From Ruminococcus sp. (GTDB lineage: Bacteria; Bacillota; Clostridia; Oscillospirales; Ruminococcaceae), in the NCBI RefSeq assembly GCF_019423705.1, contig NZ_JAHZAX010000006.1, positions 1 through 64,000 of the forward strand: 64,000 bases of DNA, read 5' to 3'. The position numbers and the translations under genes are program-made. Each line of letters opens with the position of its first letter. The first letter of the stretch is position 1. Shown piece by piece: positions 8,910 through 19,315 of this stretch. The notes beneath the pieces were generated by a model that did not search any database, was not told the DNA's origin, and saw only the letters and a list, made by a program, of their open reading frames with translations.

Positions 8910-9286
8910 TATTTGTCCTTTCTGTTGCCGTCTTGGTCGAAATTATCTTTGAGTGCTCGTTCTGTTGGTACTATCGTCCAGCACAAAATTACTGCTTGTA
9001 TCACTTCAACTATGCACATTATTACAGTCGCCTTGCCGCTGCCCATAAAGAAATACGGAATACAGACCAATGCCGAAATTATCGTCATGACCGCTCCGAC
9101 TTTGACCCACAGACGTCCGCAATAATTGTGTGCGTAATCCCATGTTTCCTGATTTTTCATCGACATAGCAGTACGGTAACCCACCAAGCCGTTGATATCT
9201 TTCGGTGTATGCTTATACATCAGATAGCCGCACAATATCATAAGCACGGGTATAAATAACGTAAACACGATATTGAACACAAGCAT
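8909..9286 (-). CDS. SdpI-family small membrane protein inside the his operon
   Basis: A 125-residue protein with three predicted membrane helices (about residues 1-24, 56-78 and 83-108). Between the first two lies [18 protein letters not shown], which resembles the conserved loop of the SdpI family (the C-terminal domain of Bacillus SdpI, the SdpC toxin immunity protein). The start at 9286 is chosen because AGGTGA lies 5 bp upstream; a longer frame from 9322 would overlap hisF. It lies 5 bp after hisF and abuts hisI, so it is co-transcribed with histidine genes. There is no toxin-like neighbour. Many SdpI-family members are not linked to toxins, so its function is unknown. Confidence 0.75.
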   Translation of the reverse strand: MLVFNIVFTLFIPVLMILCGYLMYKHTPKDINGLVGYRTAMSMKNQETWDYAHNYCGRLWVKVGAVMTIISALVCIPYFFMGSGKATVIMCIVEVIQAVILCWTIVPTERALKDNFDQDGNRKDK

Positions 9287-9291
9287 TATGC

Positions 9292-10047
9292 TCACCTCAC
9301 AATGATACCCTTGCTCCTGCAATCGTCCTTTACCTGCTGTACTGTCAGCTCTTTGAAGTGGAAAAGGCTTGCCGCAAGAGCTGCCGAACAGTCCGTTTCA
9401 AGAAAGGCTTCCGCAAAGTCTGAAAGCTTTCCTGCTCCGCCGCTGGCGATAACAGGTATCTTCACTGCACTGCACACGGCTTTCAGCATAGGCAGGTCAA
9501 AGCCGCCTCTTACGCCGTCTGTGTCGATAGAGTTAAGGCATATCTCCCCTGCGCCAAGCTGTTCGCACTTTTTAACCCAGTCGATAAGATCAATGCGCAT
9601 ATCAACTCTGCCGCCGTTTATGTAAACTGTCCACTTGTTGTCGCCGACTTTTTTAGCGTCAACGCCCACGCAAATACATTGGCAGCCGAAAATATCAGCG
9701 CCGTCCTTTATAAGCTGTGGGTTCTGAACAGCCTGCGAATTGACTGATACCTTGTCTGCTCCTGCACGGAGAGTGTCTCTGATATCGTCAACAGTCTTTA
9801 TTCCGCCGCCGACGGTCAAAGGCACAAAGACCTTTTTTGCAGTCTCACGGACAACGTCAAGCATAACGCCTCTGCCCTCGTGGGAAGCTGTGATATCATA
9901 AAAAACTATCTCGTCCGCACCTTGAAGATTGTATTCATATGCACATTCAACAGGGTCGCCGACTTCTTTGATACCCTCAAAATTCACGCCTTTTACTACC
10001 TTGCCGTCACGAACATCAAGGCAGGGGATTATTCTTTTTGCAAGCAT
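9292..10047 (-). CDS. hisF: Imidazole glycerol phosphate synthase, cyclase subunit HisF
   Basis: A TIM-barrel subunit that uses ammonia delivered by HisH to convert PRFAR into imidazole glycerol phosphate and AICAR. The 251 residues begin [15 protein letters not shown]. Catalytic Asp residues are in CLDVRDG (near 11) and NSIDTDG (near 130), and the phosphate-binding VGGGI and ASGGAG loops are present. It is HisF rather than HisA by its length and these motifs. It follows hisH by one base; the hisA usually found between hisH and hisF is absent. Confidence 0.96.
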   Translation of the reverse strand: MLAKRIIPCLDVRDGKVVKGVNFEGIKEVGDPVECAYEYNLQGADEIVFYDITASHEGRGVMLDVVRETAKKVFVPLTVGGGIKTVDDIRDTLRAGADKVSVNSQAVQNPQLIKDGADIFGCQCICVGVDAKKVGDNKWTVYINGGRVDMRIDLIDWVKKCEQLGAGEICLNSIDTDGVRGGFDLPMLKAVCSAVKIPVIASGGAGKLSDFAEAFLETDCSAALAASLFHFKELTVQQVKDDCRSKGIIVR

Positions 10048-10048
10048 A

Positions 10049-10663
10049 TCATTCTACCTCCTGTGACATTTTAGCAAAGTTTTCAAGTATTTTAAGACCC
10101 GTCTTTCCGCTCTTCTCGGGGTGGAACTGGCAGCCGAAAATGTACTTTCCGTCCGATACCACCGCAGGAACTTTCGAGCCATACTCGCAGTAGGCATAAA
10201 GATTTTTGTTATCGCAAAAAGCCTTGTATGAATGCACGAAATAAACATATTCATCATCGCCAAGCCCATTGAAAAGCGGACAGTCGTGATTATACACGAG
10301 CTTGTTCCAACCCATATGCGGGATAACAAGCTGCGGCTCGTTTATCTTATCAACATAGCCGCCGATAAGGCCGAGACCTTTGCACTCTTCAAACTCATAG
10401 CTCTTGTCAAAAAGCAGCTGCATTCCAAGGCATATGCCGAGGAAAGGCTTTATCTTCGCCTGCTCCTTGATAGTGTCGATAAGGCCGCTGAGGCTAAGCA
10501 TATTCATTGCCCAAGGAAACGCACCCACACCCGGCAGGATAATGGCGTCGGCTTTTTCGATATCCTCTTTCTTATCCGTCAGCTTGTTTTCAAAACCGAG
10601 ATAGTCGAGAGCGTTTTTTACGGAAAAAATATTGCCTGCGCCGTAGTCGATTATTGCTATCAT
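10049..10663 (-). CDS. hisH: Imidazole glycerol phosphate synthase, glutaminase subunit HisH
   Basis: A class I glutamine amidotransferase that supplies ammonia to HisF. Its 204 residues show the oxyanion loop ILPGVGAF, the nucleophile elbow [12 protein letters not shown] (catalytic Cys near 78) and the His-Glu pair in [11 protein letters not shown]. It begins one base after the end of hisB and ends one base before hisF, a tightly coupled arrangement. Confidence 0.96.
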   Translation of the reverse strand: MIAIIDYGAGNIFSVKNALDYLGFENKLTDKKEDIEKADAIILPGVGAFPWAMNMLSLSGLIDTIKEQAKIKPFLGICLGMQLLFDKSYEFEECKGLGLIGGYVDKINEPQLVIPHMGWNKLVYNHDCPLFNGLGDDEYVYFVHSYKAFCDNKNLYAYCEYGSKVPAVVSDGKYIFGCQFHPEKSGKTGLKILENFAKMSQEVE

Positions 10664-11242
10664 TTAAAGCACTCCTTTAGTCGATAATACCCCTGTTCCC
10701 GTTATTTTAACAGCGTCCTTGAGGGCGTGTGCAACGGCCTTGTACATTGCTTCTGCGATGTGGTGGTCGTTCTTGCCGTACTCCTCACGGATATGCAGGG
10801 TAATGCCTGCGTTGAAAGCAAAGGCTCTGAAAAATTCCTCTGTAAGGCAGGTATCATACTGACCAATCCTGTCGTCGTGGAACTCGCCGTTGAAAGCAAG
10901 GAACGGTCTGCCGCTTATATCCAGCGAGCAGAAAGCCAGCGCTTCGTCCATTGGCACGAAAGCCGAGCCGTATCTTGCAATGCCTGCCTTATCGCCCAAA
11001 GCCTGTGCGAAAGCCTTGCCGAGACAAATTCCCACGTCCTCGACTGTGTGATGTCCGTCAACATAAAGGTCTCCCGTACATTCCACTTCCATATCTATTC
11101 CGCTGTGCACGCCGAGAGCTGTGAGCATATGGTCAAAAAAGCCAATGCCCGTGTCAACGCTGACCTTGCCCTCGCCGTCAAGCTTAACAAAGACCTCAAT
11201 ATCGGTCTCTTTAGTTTTTCTTTTTATCTCCGCTGTGCGCAT
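10664..11242 (-). CDS. hisB: Imidazoleglycerol-phosphate dehydratase HisB
   Basis: A manganese enzyme that dehydrates imidazole glycerol phosphate. It is the monofunctional form of 192 residues, without the HisB-N phosphatase domain, so histidinol phosphatase must be encoded elsewhere. Metal-ligand motifs include [20 protein letters not shown] and [12 protein letters not shown] 11242 is chosen because AAGGGTGA lies 6 bp upstream; a longer TTG frame starts at 11260. Confidence 0.95.
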   Translation of the reverse strand: MRTAEIKRKTKETDIEVFVKLDGEGKVSVDTGIGFFDHMLTALGVHSGIDMEVECTGDLYVDGHHTVEDVGICLGKAFAQALGDKAGIARYGSAFVPMDEALAFCSLDISGRPFLAFNGEFHDDRIGQYDTCLTEEFFRAFAFNAGITLHIREEYGKNDHHIAEAMYKAVAHALKDAVKITGTGVLSTKGVL

Positions 11243-11265
11243 TTTTATCACCCTTATCAAATTGC

Positions 11266-12555
11266 TTAAAATCTTACCTTGATAGCGTTTGCGTGAGCTG
11301 TAAGTCCTTCCTTTTCAGCGATGAGCACGATATCGTCCTTTGCTTCTCTGAGTGCGTCCTCAGTATAATATGTAAAGCTTGAACGCTTCTCAAAGCTGTT
11401 TACTGAAAGCGGCGAGAAAAATCTTGCTGTGCCGCTTGTCGGCAGAACGTGGTTAGGGCCTGCATAGTAATCGCCGAGAGGTTCGGAAGCATACTGACCG
11501 AGGAAGATAGAACCGGCGTTGTCAAGTCTGCCAACGTATTCCATTGGGTTCTCGAACAGCACTTCAAGGTGCTCAGGGGCAAATCTGTTTGCAAGGTCGC
11601 AGGCTTCGTCCTTTGTGTTGCAGATGAGGATAGCACCGTAATTTTCAAGAGAGCTTTCGATGATCTCTTTTCTTGAAAGGCTCTGCACCTGTCTGTTTAT
11701 CTCTTCGATAGTTCTGTCGGCAATGCTCTCGCTGGTCGTAACGAGGATTGCGGAAGCAAGCTTGTCGTGCTCAGCCTGTGACATAAGGTCAGCGGCAATG
11801 AACTTCGGGTTAGCCTTTTCGTCAGCCATAACAAGTATCTCGCTAGGACCTGCAACCATATCAATATCTACAACGCCGTAAAGAAGCTTCTTTGCAGTTG
11901 CAACATAAATATTGCCGGGGCCTACTATCTTGTCCACCTTTGGAATTTCTTCCGTGCCGTATGCAAGGGCTGCAATAGCCTGTGCTCCGCCGCTCATAAA
12001 CACTCTGTCAACGCCGCAAAGAGCAGCCGCAACAAGGATATCTTTGTTAGGCGTGCCGTCCTTGAGAGGTGGCGTTACCATAATTATCTCCTTAACGCCA
12101 GCGATTTTTGCAGGAACGGCGTTCATAAGCACGCTTGAAGGATAAGCTGCTGTGCCGCCCGGAACGTAAAGACCGACTCTGTTAAGACCTCTTACCTTCT
12201 GACCAAGGATACAGCCGTTTTCCTTTGCGTTTATAAAGCTCTGAGACTTCTGTCTCTGATGAAAGTCAGTAATGTTTGCGATCGCATTGAGCATAGCGTC
12301 AACAAAGTCCTGATCTGCTTCCGTGAGTGCGTCGTTTATAACGTCTCTCGGAACTTCGTAATACTCGGGGAGCTTGCCGTCAAACTTTTCTGTATAAGCC
12401 TTGACTGCATTGTCGCCGCCCTCTCTGACGGTCTCTATTATCTCATTAACAACGGCTGTTACCTTCTTGTTGGTTTCGCCGCTTCTCTTTTCAAGCTGCT
12501 TGAAAAACTCAACTTCGTCCTTGCCGTTGACGAAAATTTTCTTGATATCTGCCAT
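11266..12555 (-). CDS. hisD: Histidinol dehydrogenase HisD
   Basis: A zinc- and NAD-dependent enzyme for the last two oxidations to histidine. Its roughly 429 residues contain [44 protein letters not shown] and LMSQAEHD, with the zinc-ligand Gln/His in SQAEHD, and [12 protein letters not shown] near the C-terminus. ATG 12555 is taken as the start; TTG two codons upstream is an alternative with a closer AAAGGA site. It lies between hisG and hisB. Confidence 0.96.
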   Translation of the reverse strand: MADIKKIFVNGKDEVEFFKQLEKRSGETNKKVTAVVNEIIETVREGGDNAVKAYTEKFDGKLPEYYEVPRDVINDALTEADQDFVDAMLNAIANITDFHQRQKSQSFINAKENGCILGQKVRGLNRVGLYVPGGTAAYPSSVLMNAVPAKIAGVKEIIMVTPPLKDGTPNKDILVAAALCGVDRVFMSGGAQAIAALAYGTEEIPKVDKIVGPGNIYVATAKKLLYGVVDIDMVAGPSEILVMADEKANPKFIAADLMSQAEHDKLASAILVTTSESIADRTIEEINRQVQSLSRKEIIESSLENYGAILICNTKDEACDLANRFAPEHLEVLFENPMEYVGRLDNAGSIFLGQYASEPLGDYYAGPNHVLPTSGTARFFSPLSVNSFEKRSSFTYYTEDALREAKDDIVLIAEKEGLTAHANAIKVRF

Positions 12556-12585
12556 TTTCAAAACTGTCCTTTCCGTATATACAAA

Positions 12586-13221
12586 CTACTTGTCGATATT
12601 CTCTTCAACAAGCTTTACAAAATTCTCGATCTCCTGCTGACGCATTTTCATACTTACCATATTTACGATAAGTCTTGCAGAGATAGGGCAAACGTCCTCG
12701 ATGACTTCAAGGCCGTTCTCTTTAAGGGTGGTGCCCGTCTCAACTATATCAACGATTCCGTCAGCAAGTTCAAGGAGCGGTGCAAGCTCGACAGAGCCTT
12801 CTATCTTGATGATATCAACGTCCATACCCTTTGCTTCAAAGAACTTTCTTGTGATGTTCGGGTACTTTGTCGCAACTGTCTTGACGTCATAACCGCCATA
12901 GAACTTTGAGCCTTTCTTTGTTGCAAGGGCGAATTTACATCTTCCGAAGCCGATATCCACCAGCTCAAAGAACTTGCCCTGCATTTCCATAATGGTGTCC
13001 TTGCCCACAACGCCCATATCGCAGACGCCGTGCTCAACATATGTGATAACGTCGTTGGCCTTTGCCAAAACGACTTCAAGATTTCCGTCGGGAACAGGAA
13101 GAATAAGCTTTCTTCCCTTTTCTCTGATAGCTGTACAGTCAAAGCCTATCTTTTCAAGAAGCCCTACTGTATCCTTTTCAAGTCTGCCCTTTGTGAGAGC
13201 TATTCTAAGGGGTTTGTTCAT
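12586..13221 (-). CDS. hisG: ATP phosphoribosyltransferase catalytic subunit HisG (short form)
   Basis: First committed step: it joins ATP and PRPP. About 211 residues with no C-terminal regulatory domain make it the short type, which needs HisZ, encoded next door. Signatures are RIALTKGRLE at the start, the substrate-binding YVEHGVCDMGVVGKDT, and the PRPP loop region DGIVDIVETGTTLKENG. ATG 13221 is preferred, with a GGGAGGAT site upstream; GTG 13227 is possible. It is likely feedback-inhibited by histidine through HisZ. Confidence 0.96.
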   Translation of the reverse strand: MNKPLRIALTKGRLEKDTVGLLEKIGFDCTAIREKGRKLILPVPDGNLEVVLAKANDVITYVEHGVCDMGVVGKDTIMEMQGKFFELVDIGFGRCKFALATKKGSKFYGGYDVKTVATKYPNITRKFFEAKGMDVDIIKIEGSVELAPLLELADGIVDIVETGTTLKENGLEVIEDVCPISARLIVNMVSMKMRQQEIENFVKLVEENIDK

Positions 13222-13240
13222 TTTCACTTATCCTCCCGCT

Positions 13241-14440
13241 TTATATATCCTGCTCGTTTATCTCACTGCCCACAACGATGAGCTTCTTTATGCCCTTTGC
13301 TTTCGCATAGGCCTTTGTTTCTTCTTCGGTATTGAAGAGTGAGTTCTCCACCGTGAGACCCTCTCTTACAAGCTGCTGCGCATAAGCCATTGCTTCAACG
13401 ACAAAGCCCTTTTCGCCGAACACAACAGCGTCCGCAGTTTTGAGCTTTGGTGCGCCGCCAAGCTTTTCGATATGCTTTGCAACAGAATCAACGTTCACGC
13501 CGAAGCCGACTGCCGGACAATCGTTATCGAATTCGCCAAGAAGCTTGTCATAACGTCCGCCCTTGAGCACCGACTGACCGACTTCTGAAAGATAGCCCTT
13601 GAACACGATACCTGTGTAATAGTCGGCGTGGCTCACGATACCAAGGTCAACGGAGATATTGTTCTCATAGCCAAGGCTTGAAAGTCTTGTGTAGACTTCC
13701 TTGAGGTTGTAAAGAATGCCTGTTATCTTATCGTCCGTGTAGATATCAGCAGCCTTGTCGAACACCTCGACGCCGCCGAAAAGTCTAGGCAGCTGCTTGA
13801 GAGCCGTTGTAACTTGATTGTCGCCGACTTCGTCCAGCAGGTCGTTGAGCGCAGGATAGTTCTTTGCGGAAATAAGAAGTCTTATCTCTTCCCTGACAGC
13901 TTCATCAACGTCAAGCTTTGCAACAAGCTCTTTGAAATAGCCGATGTGGCCTATCTCAAGTCTGAAATTCTCCTTATCAAAACTTGAAAGAGCTTCAACG
14001 GCTGTGCAGAGCACTTCGTAATCCGCTCTCTTTGAATTTGTTCCGCCGATAAGCTCGATACCTGCCTGCACGACTTCGTCAGAACGGCCTTTGAGAAGCG
14101 AATTGTTCTCAAAAATGCTCTGATTATAATAAAGTCTCAGGGGCAGAGTTGCGGACTTAAGTCTAGTTGAAGCAAGTCTTGCGATAGGTATAGTTGAATC
14201 GGGGCGCATAACGATAAGTCTGCCCTTTGAATCGGTGAGCTTATAAAGGCTCTCCTGCTGGAAGTTTCTCGAGCTTCCCATAAACAGATCGTAAAACTCT
14301 ATTCCCGGTGTAACTACCTCGCTGTAACCAAAGCCTTCAAAAAGCTTTGCAAGCCTGTCCTCGACCATTCGTCTTGCAAGACAGCCCTCAAACAGCAGGT
14401 CTCTTGTTCCCTCAGGGGTTATAAGGTCGTATCTTTTCAT
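13241..14440 (-). CDS. hisZ: ATP phosphoribosyltransferase regulatory subunit HisZ
   Basis: A class II aminoacyl-tRNA synthetase-like protein, paralogous to HisRS, that activates short HisG and confers histidine inhibition. Its 399 residues are shorter than HisRS and lack an anticodon-binding domain typical of the synthetase. Motif 2-like residues are in RPDSTIPIARL, and LKGGRYDKLLGEF is near the C-terminus. It starts after AGGAAGGG. It is the first gene of the his operon and is preceded by a roughly 300-nt leader. Confidence 0.93.
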   Translation of the reverse strand: MKRYDLITPEGTRDLLFEGCLARRMVEDRLAKLFEGFGYSEVVTPGIEFYDLFMGSSRNFQQESLYKLTDSKGRLIVMRPDSTIPIARLASTRLKSATLPLRLYYNQSIFENNSLLKGRSDEVVQAGIELIGGTNSKRADYEVLCTAVEALSSFDKENFRLEIGHIGYFKELVAKLDVDEAVREEIRLLISAKNYPALNDLLDEVGDNQVTTALKQLPRLFGGVEVFDKAADIYTDDKITGILYNLKEVYTRLSSLGYENNISVDLGIVSHADYYTGIVFKGYLSEVGQSVLKGGRYDKLLGEFDNDCPAVGFGVNVDSVAKHIEKLGGAPKLKTADAVVFGEKGFVVEAMAYAQQLVREGLTVENSLFNTEEETKAYAKAKGIKKLIVVGSEINEQDI

Positions 14441-14539
14441 ATACTTTTTCCCTTCCTGTATATAAATTATAGATTTACGTTTTTAATGCTAACGCTGAAA
14501 TTGCAACATTTTATATATTGTTTAAGAATGCTCAAACAA

Positions 14540-14650
14540 GTGGGACGTCGAGGACGCAAATTGTTGTGAACCTTGTCGAACAACAATTTTCCCCTACAAA
14601 TGACGTAATTGCGTTGTTTTTTGTAGGGGCGAACATCGTTCGCCCATTGA
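14540..14650. repeat. Paired palindromic repeats, copies 2 and 3, in the his leader
   Basis: Copy 2 (14540-14601) begins TGGGACGTCGAGGACGC and ends TTTTCCCCTACAAAT, with an inner palindrome AAATTGTTGT / ACAACAATTT. Copy 3 (14621-14650) reads TTGTAGGGGCGAAC then GTTCGCCC, in the opposite orientation. The pair, with a 19-bp linker, is organised as at 21490-21567. An adjacent perfect 10-bp stem, GAATGTTGCT / AGCAACATTC, lies at 14649-14683. The 14441-14821 intergenic stretch otherwise holds only the putative promoter. Confidence 0.8.
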
Positions 14651-14750
14651 ATGTTGCTTTTGCGACAGTCAGCAGCAACATTCTGTGTCGCTTGGCAGCG
14701 TCATACTCGCTTCATCATAGTAAAGTGATAGCATAGTATCAACATAAATA

Positions 14751-14779
14751 AGTTTATCACACCTGCCCCTGTTTGTCAA
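14751..14779 (-). promoter_or_regulatory. Putative sigma-A promoter of the his operon
   Basis: The minus strand has TTGACA (14774-14779), a 17-bp spacer and TAAACT (14751-14756), about 310 bp upstream of hisZ. The transcript would carry the repeats in its leader. No T-box core or His-rich leader peptide was recognised. Confidence 0.6.
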
Positions 14780-14821
14780 TAGTGCCGCAGGGGCGGAGTG
14801 TGAAATTGTACATTATAACTA

Positions 14822-17800
14822 TCAGAACAGCGATATCTGATTAGATTTAGGCATATCGCCGAAAGCGCCATTCTTTTCAAGAGTCTCGATAACGGACTTT
14901 GAAACGCCGCTCTGCTGCTGGAACTCTTCGATAGAGATAAACTCGCCGTTCTGCGCCTTTTCATAGATGTTGATAGCCGCAGACTCGCCGACGCCGTTAA
15001 GCGAACAGAAAGGCAGTCTTATCTTGCCGTCCTCGATCTGATAGATCGTTGCGTGGGACTTTTTGATGTTGACAGGCAGAAACTCAAATCCACGGCAAAG
15101 CATTTCATTGACCAGCATAAGTATTTCAAGTACGCCGCTGTCCTTGCCCGTAACTTCGTCCTTCGGCTTGTTCTTGATCTCTTCGATCTTGTTTCTTACC
15201 ATATATTTGCCCTTGAGCGCAATTTCTGCGTCAAAGTCCTCGCCCTTAACTGTGAAATATGTTGCATAGAAAGCCAGCGGTTCGTGTACCTTGAACCAGC
15301 AAAGTCTGATCGCCGCTGTAACGTATGCGGCTGCGTGGGCTTTCGGGAACATATACTTGATCTTCAAGCAGCTGTCGATATACCATTCAGGCACATCGTG
15401 ATCTCGCATATCCTGCTTCATTTCTTCGGTGAGAAGTTTTGGCGCTTTGCCCTTACGGGTTATCTCCATTATCTTGAACGACAGCTTTGGCGCAACGCCG
15501 TGATAAAGCAGATAGGTCATAATACTGTCACGAGTTCCGATAACGTTGGAGATATCGCAAGTGCCATTTTTGATAAGCTCCTGCGCATTGCCAAGCCATA
15601 CGTCAGTTCCGTGTGAAAGTCCCGATATCTGCAAGAGGTCGGAGAAGTTTTTCGGCTGACAGTCAAGAAGCATTTGTCTAACGAACGGCGTGCCCATTTC
15701 TGGGATACCAAGTGTTCCCGTCTGACACATTATGTCCTCCTCCGTTACGCCGAGGGCTTCGGGAGAGGTGAAAAGCGAATAAACAGCAGGGTCTGACATC
15801 GGGCACTCGAGGATATCTCGTCCCGTGAACATTTCCAGATATTTATACATCGTCGGGTTATCGTGACCCAGCTCGTCAAGCTTCAAGATAGTATCGTGGA
15901 GTGAATGGAAGTCGAAGTGGGTGGTGACCATATCAGAATCCACTTTCTCCGCAGGGTGCTGAACAGGGGTGAAGTCGTAAACCTCGTAATCGCTGGGGAT
16001 AACGACCATTCCGCCAGGGTGCTGAGAGGTCGTCCTCTTTATACCGCAGCAGCCAAGTTTCAATCGCTCGATCTCGGCTTTCGGAACAGTCTTGCCACGC
16101 TCGTCAAGATATTTCATAACGTAGCCGAAAGCGGTCTTTTCCTGTATCATACCGATAGTGCCCGCCTTGAAAACGTGATCTTCACCGAAGAGCACTTCTG
16201 TATATTTATGGGCTTTTGACTGATAATCGCCCGAGAAGTTAAGGTCGATATCAGGCGCTTTATCGCCGTCAAAGCCAAGGAACGTTTCAAATGGGATATC
16301 GTGTCCGTCACGGTGCATTTCCTTGCCACAGTTAGGACACTTCTTTGGCGGCAGGTCAAATCCCGAACCTACCGAACCGTCTGTGATAAATTCGCTGTGG
16401 TGACAATTAAGGCAAACATAATGGGGCACAAGAGGGTTTACCTCTGAGATACCCGACATCGACGCCACGAAGGACGAACCAACAGAACCTCTCGAACCTA
16501 CCTGATAGCCGTTCTCGTTGGAGTTTGCAACAAGCTTCTGAGAGATCATATAAAGCACCGCAAATCCGTGCTTGATGATAGAGTCAAGCTCTCTTTTCAG
16601 TCGTTTGAAAACAAGGTCTGGGATATGGCCTTCAAAGTATTTTGAAACGTCAACGTCCTCGCCCTCGGGGACTTCTATTGTCTCGGGGTCGCAGTCGCCA
16701 TAGATCGAGCAGCATTTTTTCCAGCATATATACTGGAGCTGATAAACTGAGCCTTCGATGAACGGCGTATAAGTGCCGTTAGGGAACGCCTTCAAATCGG
16801 GGTCGACCATATCGGCGACGTTATTTGTATTCGTCACAACGACCTCAAAGGCCTTTTCCTCGCCGAGATAGCTAAGTTCGTCAAGCATTTGGTTGGTGGT
16901 CTTTAAGTAAAGCGGCGGCTGATTATCAGCGTCTGGGAAGCCCATTGACGCCTGTATTATGGAACGGAACTTTGCGTCGCTCTTGTTCATAAAATGCACG
17001 TCGCCCGTTGCGCAGACAGGTATGCCAAGGTCTTGGCCAAGCTTCACAATAAAGCGGTTGATATCCTTGATATCCTCGGCGGTGTGTATCCTGTCATATG
17101 GCGGCTTTTCGGCGGTGAGCATAAACTTGTTGTTGCCGTCGGGCTGGATCTCGAGATAGTCGTAAAAGCTTGCGATCTGCTTGATATCCTCATAGCTTCT
17201 GCCCTCGAGGTACGCTTGAATTACCTCGCCACGCTCGCAGGCGCTTCCCAAAATAAGACCCTCTCTGTGCTTCACCAGCTCAGATTTCGGCACTCTCGGA
17301 CGGCGCTTGAAGTATTTGAGGTTTGAATATGAAATGAGCTTATAGAGATTTTTAAGTCCCGTATTATTTCTCACAAGTATTATTTGGTGATAGGTGGGCT
17401 TTGCAAGCACTTGGCTGTCGTTAGCAAGGAGGCTGTTGAGCATATCCACCCTCAGCAGGAGCAGAGGGAACTGTTCTTCCAGCATTTTGCAAAGATTTAT
17501 AAATATGCCGCCAAGGACTTCGGCGTCATCGCAGCCACGGTGGTGGTGGAAATCGCCAAGACCGAAATGCTCCGCCACGAAATTGAGCTTGTGCTTTTCT
17601 AGGTCGGGCAGCATAATCTGCGACATCGGTACTGTGTCGATAGAAGAATATTTAAGCTCGATACCCTGTCTTTTTGCGCAGGCGGCGATAAAGCCTGTAT
17701 CAAACTGTGAATTGTGTGCAACGAGGACAGGATTGTCCCCGATGAACTCTTTGAATTTCAGCAGCGCTTCCCTTTCGCTGGCTGCGCCCTTGACCATATC

Positions 17801-19300
17801 GTCTGTGATATTGGTAAGATTTGAGATGAACTCGGGGATAGGTCTTTCTGGGTCAACGAACAGGTCGAACTTCTCCACGATCTCAAGGTCACGGAGCTTT
17901 ACTGCGCCTATCTCGATTATCCTGTCCTCGTTAGGGTTCGTGCCCGTGGTCTCAAGGTCGAAACAGATTATCTCTTCACGGAGCTCTCTGTGGTCAACGC
18001 CACGGAATATCTTTTCATCGTTGTTGACTTCATATGACTCGATACCATAGAGCACCTTGAAATCTCCGCCGCCCTTGCGAATGCCTTGGCAAGCGCCGCC
18101 AGCGTCAGGATAGCCTTGAACGACGCCGTGGTCTGTGATAGCAAGCGCTTTGTGTCCCCAAGAGAAAGCCTTTTCAACAAGCTTGCCTGCCGGCGTCAAT
18201 GCGTCCATCATAGACATATTCGTATGGCAATGAAGCTCGACACGCTTGTGTTCGCAGGTATCCTTTTCCTGCTCACGCTTTACAAGCATAATGCTTTCGG
18301 GCTTGAGGTTGACTGTGTGGTCGAAATCGTCCTCTTCAACTTCGCCTGACACAAGAATTGTCTTGCCTGCCTTCATATGCTCAAGCATAGCCTCGAGGAC
18401 AGGTCTGCGCAGACCTTTGAAGTTTCTAAACTGCTTGTTTGAGCCTATCATCTTGATAGACATTGACGAAGTATAATCTGTAAAATTAAGGTGTGCGATA
18501 AGCATACCCGACTTTGTTTCTTTGGTCTCAACAGGGCCGAAAATATCGCCCCAAACAACAACTCGACCTCTGAAATCGGGCTCGATATCGGCAAGCTTCG
18601 TTACTCTTTCCTCAGAGCTTATTGGCGAACCGAGGAGCACGAGAGCGTCGTCACAAAGCAGCGAAAGCCTTGTGAAATCGACATTTGCGGTGCGAAACTC
18701 AACAGCCGCTCCGCTTGGTGCATTGGTGGTGACTGTTGGCTTTTTCTGCAATGAGGCAGGGTTTATCTGCGCCGCAGGGAGTGTCCTCAAAAACTCTTCC
18801 TGTTCGCGCTGGTGCTGCTGCATATCAGTTTCAAGAACACCCGTGAGCTTTATCTTAGCCTTGGTGGAGAAAAGCTCCATAACAAGGGCTGGGAATGCGG
18901 TCTCTATCCCTGCCTTTTTGAGCAGAGCTTCGCCGCCGTGCTTGATATCAACGGTGAAAACGCCGTTTTCCAGCACAGCTTCCGCATTGTCAAAAAATCC
19001 GTTCACAAGCGGAAATCTGCTTTTGAGAAACTTGCACAGTTCGGGAAAATATTCAGCGCACAGCATATCGGGGGTATACTTTGGCTGCAAAACGAACTTG
19101 TCCGCACTAAGGGCGGCTTTCATTTTCAGCTCAAACTCCGTCACGCTGTCAAAGGGCACAAGGTTCTCAAAAGCAGCCTGACAGGTCAGCGAGCGGTTAT
19201 CCTCGCTAAAACCCAGCCGCAGTATTTTTCCCTTTTCGATCGCCCGTGGGATAAGCTCCTTATAATCTTCAAAGAAGCTTTCAATGGTGTATGTATTCAT
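14822..19300 (-). CDS. polC: DNA polymerase III PolC-type alpha subunit
   Basis: The Gram-positive replicative polymerase with built-in proofreading. It is 1492 residues, as expected for PolC. Domains in order are: an N-terminal domain; an OB-fold near 240-330; a PHP domain beginning [15 protein letters not shown] (near 352) and interrupted by the DEDDh exonuclease with CFDLETTG (near 445); a zinc-finger-like [14 protein letters not shown]; the palm domain with [14 protein letters not shown]; and a C-terminus ending QISLF, a beta-clamp-binding motif. The start follows AAAGGAT. It is the last gene of the pyrH operon. Confidence 0.97.
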   Translation of the reverse strand: MNTYTIESFFEDYKELIPRAIEKGKILRLGFSEDNRSLTCQAAFENLVPFDSVTEFELKMKAALSADKFVLQPKYTPDMLCAEYFPELCKFLKSRFPLVNGFFDNAEAVLENGVFTVDIKHGGEALLKKAGIETAFPALVMELFSTKAKIKLTGVLETDMQQHQREQEEFLRTLPAAQINPASLQKKPTVTTNAPSGAAVEFRTANVDFTRLSLLCDDALVLLGSPISSEERVTKLADIEPDFRGRVVVWGDIFGPVETKETKSGMLIAHLNFTDYTSSMSIKMIGSNKQFRNFKGLRRPVLEAMLEHMKAGKTILVSGEVEEDDFDHTVNLKPESIMLVKREQEKDTCEHKRVELHCHTNMSMMDALTPAGKLVEKAFSWGHKALAITDHGVVQGYPDAGGACQGIRKGGGDFKVLYGIESYEVNNDEKIFRGVDHRELREEIICFDLETTGTNPNEDRIIEIGAVKLRDLEIVEKFDLFVDPERPIPEFISNLTNITDDMVKGAASEREALLKFKEFIGDNPVLVAHNSQFDTGFIAACAKRQGIELKYSSIDTVPMSQIMLPDLEKHKLNFVAEHFGLGDFHHHRGCDDAEVLGGIFINLCKMLEEQFPLLLLRVDMLNSLLANDSQVLAKPTYHQIILVRNNTGLKNLYKLISYSNLKYFKRRPRVPKSELVKHREGLILGSACERGEVIQAYLEGRSYEDIKQIASFYDYLEIQPDGNNKFMLTAEKPPYDRIHTAEDIKDINRFIVKLGQDLGIPVCATGDVHFMNKSDAKFRSIIQASMGFPDADNQPPLYLKTTNQMLDELSYLGEEKAFEVVVTNTNNVADMVDPDLKAFPNGTYTPFIEGSVYQLQYICWKKCCSIYGDCDPETIEVPEGEDVDVSKYFEGHIPDLVFKRLKRELDSIIKHGFAVLYMISQKLVANSNENGYQVGSRGSVGSSFVASMSGISEVNPLVPHYVCLNCHHSEFITDGSVGSGFDLPPKKCPNCGKEMHRDGHDIPFETFLGFDGDKAPDIDLNFSGDYQSKAHKYTEVLFGEDHVFKAGTIGMIQEKTAFGYVMKYLDERGKTVPKAEIERLKLGCCGIKRTTSQHPGGMVVIPSDYEVYDFTPVQHPAEKVDSDMVTTHFDFHSLHDTILKLDELGHDNPTMYKYLEMFTGRDILECPMSDPAVYSLFTSPEALGVTEEDIMCQTGTLGIPEMGTPFVRQMLLDCQPKNFSDLLQISGLSHGTDVWLGNAQELIKNGTCDISNVIGTRDSIMTYLLYHGVAPKLSFKIMEITRKGKAPKLLTEEMKQDMRDHDVPEWYIDSCLKIKYMFPKAHAAAYVTAAIRLCWFKVHEPLAFYATYFTVKGEDFDAEIALKGKYMVRNKIEEIKNKPKDEVTGKDSGVLEILMLVNEMLCRGFEFLPVNIKKSHATIYQIEDGKIRLPFCSLNGVGESAAINIYEKAQNGEFISIEEFQQQSGVSKSVIETLEKNGAFGDMPKSNQISLF

Positions 19301-19315
19301 TTATGGTTTATCCTT

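Noticed and set aside
8909..9286. Toxin-immunity system (SdpC/SdpI-like) in the his operon
   Set aside because: Only an SdpI-family protein is present; no SdpC-like toxin or SdpR-like regulator lies nearby.
9292..10047. Reading this barrel gene as hisA instead of hisF
   Set aside because: [10 protein letters not shown] and NSIDTDG with 251 residues and adjacency to hisH fit HisF; HisA has a different N-terminal motif.
14441..14821. Possible T-box or histidine attenuator before hisZ
   Set aside because: No TGGN antiterminator core, specifier stem or run of His codons was found; the hairpins present belong mainly to the dispersed repeats.
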